A DNA stretch of 24,638 nt, from positions 1 through 24,638 of IMG/VR virus record IMGVR_UViG_3300037493_001973; one strand, 5' to 3'. Positions 22,812-24,638 of the stretch are shown in pieces. The translations under genes and the position numbers were made by a program. The notes beneath the pieces were generated by a model that saw only the letters and a list, made by a program, of their open reading frames with translations, did not search any database and had not been told where the DNA came from. The stretch is from a virus. The number at the start of each line of letters is the position of its first letter. Position 1 is the stretch's first letter.

Positions 22812-22839
22812 ACCGCTCCTGATTAGGGGCGGTTTTTTT
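22811..22839 (+). terminator. Intrinsic terminator
   Basis: AACCGCTCC (22811-22819) pairs with GGGGCGGTT (22826-22834), 9 bp with one G-U pair, 6-nt loop, followed by a run of T's to 22839. It ends the small membrane-protein genes and separates them from the metallophosphoesterase gene. Confidence 0.85.
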
Positions 22840-22853
22840 CCGGTGATGGTGAT

Positions 22854-22861
22854 TATATTTG
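22854..22861 (+). promoter_or_regulatory. Promoter box for the metallophosphoesterase gene
   Basis: TATATTTG is an exact -7 box, 15 nt before the ATG at 22877. The -33 region would fall in the T-run of the terminator just upstream (TTT at 17-18 bp), so the -33 element is poor. A leader of about 10 nt is expected. Confidence 0.55.
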
Positions 22862-22876
22862 CAACATATCAACCAA

Positions 22877-23899
22877 ATGAGAAATAACGTACAAAGCTAT
22901 CGCAACATCTTAAAGGACTCGCGAGATCTAAGCCAAAACAAGAAGATTGAAGAGGAGTGGAACGGTATTGAGACCGGAGCCGCTCTTGAATCTTTTAAAC
23001 GAGGTTTTCTGGCTTGGAAAAAAAAGAATTCACACAAAGAACCGGCAAAGAAAGCCCGGATCAAACCACAGACAATAGTAAATGCGTTCGAGGATATCAT
23101 TAATGAGCTGATGCCCGAAAGTAATCCCCTAGGTCTTCCAGACTCAAGGGAAAATAAATACAGCCCGTATAAATTTCCAATTAATCACAATGATATCCTT
23201 TTTCTTACCGACATTCACGTACCATACCACAACATTCCTGCGCTCACAGCGGCGCTCAAGTACGGACTCGAAAACGAAGTCAACACCATCTACATCAACG
23301 GGGACCTCGTTGATTTCTATGCCATTAGCCGTTTTCAAAAAGATCCTCGCAAGAGGGACCTCGCGGCTGAGGTCTACATGGCGAGAGATTTCCTCTACAC
23401 CCTGCGACGACTGTTCCCTACACAAGCAATATACTTCAAAGCAGGAAACCACGACATCCGATGGGACCACTACCTCATAAATAACGCCTCGGATCTTGTT
23501 GGAATTGAAGAGTTTTCCCTACAATCCATCCTGCATTTGGAAAAACTGAAAATTACCTTCATCCCAGACAAGCAGCTTGTTAAAATGGGCAAGCTGGTAG
23601 CACTTCACGGCCACGAGTTTGGATCAAGTATGTTCAGCCCGGTAAACATCGCCCGTGGTCTTTACCTCAGAGCAAAGGACAACGCAATCTGCGGACACCA
23701 CCACCAGACATCGGAGCATACCGAGCCAAATATCAATGGTCGGGTTACAACCTGCTGGTCGGTAGCTTGTCTTTGCGAACTACACCCGGATTATATGCCA
23801 ATCAACAAGTTTACCCACGGTTTTGCACACGTCAAAGTGTTTGATAATGAGGAGTTTGAGGTTACAAACTACCGAATTGTAGAGGGTAAAATAAAATAA
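22877..23899 (+). CDS. Calcineurin-like metallophosphoesterase
   Basis: A 340-residue protein. Residues 1-100 are a helical, basic region unlike the catalytic domain. The catalytic domain has all motifs in order: D112-x-H114 (TDIH), G142-D143...D146 (NGDLVD), G190-N-H-D193 (AGNHD), H244-G-H246 (ALHGHE) and G273-HHH (CGHHHQ). These bind two metal ions and hydrolyse phosphoesters. Members of this family are protein phosphatases, nucleotidases or DNA nucleases (SbcD/Mre11); the substrate cannot be told here. The start ATG at 22877 is chosen because upstream in-frame codons lie in the promoter box. It is transcribed alone. Confidence 0.85.
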   Translation: MRNNVQSYRNILKDSRDLSQNKKIEEEWNGIETGAALESFKRGFLAWKKKNSHKEPAKKARIKPQTIVNAFEDIINELMPESNPLGLPDSRENKYSPYKFPINHNDILFLTDIHVPYHNIPALTAALKYGLENEVNTIYINGDLVDFYAISRFQKDPRKRDLAAEVYMARDFLYTLRRLFPTQAIYFKAGNHDIRWDHYLINNASDLVGIEEFSLQSILHLEKLKITFIPDKQLVKMGKLVALHGHEFGSSMFSPVNIARGLYLRAKDNAICGHHHQTSEHTEPNINGRVTTCWSVACLCELHPDYMPINKFTHGFAHVKVFDNEEFEVTNYRIVEGKIK

Positions 23900-23902
23900 C
23901 TC

Positions 23903-23934
23903 TTGTAACATTTTTGTGCGTGTTTTTGTTACAA
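23903..23934. promoter_or_regulatory. Inverted repeat TTGTAAC / GTTACAA before the HExxH gene
   Basis: TTGTAAC (23903-23909) and GTTACAA (23928-23934) form a perfect 7-bp dyad with an 18-nt T-rich spacer, just upstream of the 80-residue gene. Downstream, TATTTTG (23955-23961), one base short of the usual -7 box, lies 4 nt before the ATG at 23966. The dyad may be an operator; as an RNA hairpin it would be weak. Confidence 0.4.
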
Positions 23935-23965
23935 AGCGTGTCAAAATTTTTCTGTATTTTGCAAT

Positions 23966-24208
23966 ATGGAGAACCCGAGGATCAAATATCGGAAGTTGGG
24001 AAGGGAAAAGGCTCGTGGCCTTTACCATGAAGATGGATTGATAGAAATTGATCCACGACTCCCGGCAAAGGAACATCTTGAGGTTATTATCCACGAATAT
24101 CTTCACCATGAATTCAAGCATTGGGATGAATCGTATGTTGAAGAATATGGGATAAAAATCTCAGACTTCCTTTGGGCGCTTGGTTACAGACGAGTAAATT
24201 TGGACTAA
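23966..24208 (+). CDS. Mini HExxH metallopeptidase-like protein
   Basis: An 80-residue protein with IIHEYLHHEF (H43-E44-x-x-H47-H48), the HExxH zinc-binding and catalytic motif, preceded by a strand (GLIEIDPRL) and followed by acidic residues (D54, E55, E59, E60) one of which could be the third ligand. This core resembles SprT- or ImmA-like zinc peptidases but is much shorter than either, so it may be a minimal domain that works with another protein. The ATG is 4 nt after a -7-like box, so the mRNA may be leaderless. The next gene begins 1 bp after the stop. Confidence 0.6.
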   Translation: MENPRIKYRKLGREKARGLYHEDGLIEIDPRLPAKEHLEVIIHEYLHHEFKHWDESYVEEYGIKISDFLWALGYRRVNLD

Positions 24209-24209
24209 T

Positions 24210-24464
24210 ATGCTGAGAATCATACTCCCCGTGGTGGCTGACACCGATGAGAAGAGGATCGCAGATCTGGTTGGAGCAACTCCGGACAGGTTTGAGTGTG
24301 AGCCTGCAATATTCTACAGGATAGACAATATTCGACCGTACCAGAACTTCAAGAATCTTTGCATGGTAAGTTCGGGCGGGGATGACTTTATCGTGGGTCT
24401 TTCCATGGAAGACGTGGACGATATGATCATGAGCGATGTCAGCTTTATGTTTAGCGCAAATTAA
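24210..24464 (+). CDS. Small acidic protein of unknown function
   Basis: An 84-residue, acidic protein (MLRIILPVVADTDEKRIADL; GLSMEDVDDMIMSDVSF), starting 1 bp after the HExxH gene and so co-transcribed with it. The N-terminal hydrophobic stretch is short and not a clear signal peptide. No family is recognised; a partner of the HExxH protein is possible from the tight linkage only. Confidence 0.55.
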   Translation: MLRIILPVVADTDEKRIADLVGATPDRFECEPAIFYRIDNIRPYQNFKNLCMVSSGGDDFIVGLSMEDVDDMIMSDVSFMFSAN

Positions 24465-24475
24465 TGTTAAAATTC

Positions 24476-24506
24476 TTGCATTAACTTCTCTCGTGTTGTA
24501 TATTCG
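24476..24506 (+). promoter_or_regulatory. Promoter for the last gene
   Basis: TTG (24476-24478), a 20-nt spacer, TATATTCG (24499-24506), one mismatch to TAnnTTTG. The TTG lies between the arms of a 6-bp dyad, TTAATG (24461-24466) and CATTAA (24479-24484), which could be an operator. The next ATG is at 24524. Confidence 0.55.
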
Positions 24507-24523
24507 CCACCTAATTAAACGAA

Positions 24524-24638
24524 ATGAACGATCTCGAAAGAAAAAAACGCCTGATTGTGACCGCATTGGCCTCACAACAAATCTATGCCCAGTGTCACGA
24601 TGAGTGTGTAGACATGAATTTCTTCAAGCATGACCTGA
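24524..24638 (+). CDS. Unknown gene, partial (C-terminus missing)
   Basis: ATG at 24524 opens a frame of at least 38 codons to the right edge (MNDLERKKRLIVTALASQQI, then YAQCHDECVD). A promoter and an A-rich leader precede it. It starts helical and charged; nothing more can be said from this fragment. Confidence 0.55.
   Translation, partial: MNDLERKKRLIVTALASQQIYAQCHDECVDMNFFKHDL

Noticed and set aside
1-24638. tRNA genes, CRISPR arrays, integrase, transposase and att sites
   Set aside because: None was seen by eye; a dedicated tRNA or repeat scan was not run.

Overview
The window looks like part of a tailed-phage (podovirus-type) genome infecting a Bacteroidetes/Flavobacteria-like host. 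The gene order on the minus strand is large terminase, portal, scaffold-like protein, major capsid protein, a capsid-associated gene, a fibre, three head-tail connector/ring-like genes and a very large tail protein. This order and these protein sizes resemble crAss-like phages (Crassvirales) and their marine relatives; the assignment is from memory of families and no search was run. The host inference rests on Bacteroidetes-type promoters (TTG, about 19-20 bp, then TAnnTTTG) before several genes and on the absence of obvious Shine-Dalgarno sites.

Layout. Positions 1-17323 form one long minus-strand morphogenesis arm. Read from right to left it holds five or six small tightly overlapping genes (one is a candidate tandem GroES-like protein), TerL, a short gap with promoter-like boxes, portal, a scaffold-like protein with a tetrapeptide repeat, MCP, an intrinsic terminator, a capsid-associated gene, a 775-residue fibre, three connector/ring-like proteins, and the start of a tail protein that runs off the left edge. 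Positions 17324-17399 are a compact divergent promoter region with one promoter for each arm. Both -7 boxes sit exactly 4 nt from their start codons, so both mRNAs are probably leaderless.

Positions 17400-24638 form the plus-strand replication/accessory arm. It holds a small membrane/zinc-ribbon protein, a promoter-terminator RNA cassette, a winged-helix replication initiator, a primase-helicase (AEP/VirE-N-like domain fused to a RecA-like helicase), an SSB with the acidic LPF tail, a DnaA domain-IV-like protein, small genes, one isolated minus-strand gene for a very basic protein, tiny membrane peptides, a metallophosphoesterase, a mini HExxH protein and two unknowns. The last gene is cut by the right edge.

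The most interesting signals are two. First, four tandem 16-17 bp palindromic iterons followed by an A-rich repeat lie inside the linker of the initiator gene, an arrangement like the lambda origin within gene O. Second, just upstream is a candidate RNA of about 105 nt with its own promoter and a strong terminator that ends 3 nt before the initiator start codon; its two hairpin loops are perfectly complementary over 7 nt. Together they suggest RNA-level control of initiator expression next to an intragenic origin. No tRNA, CRISPR array, integrase or insertion sequence was seen, and no gene-free stretch exceeds 300 bp (the longest is about 140 bp, at 17592-17732).
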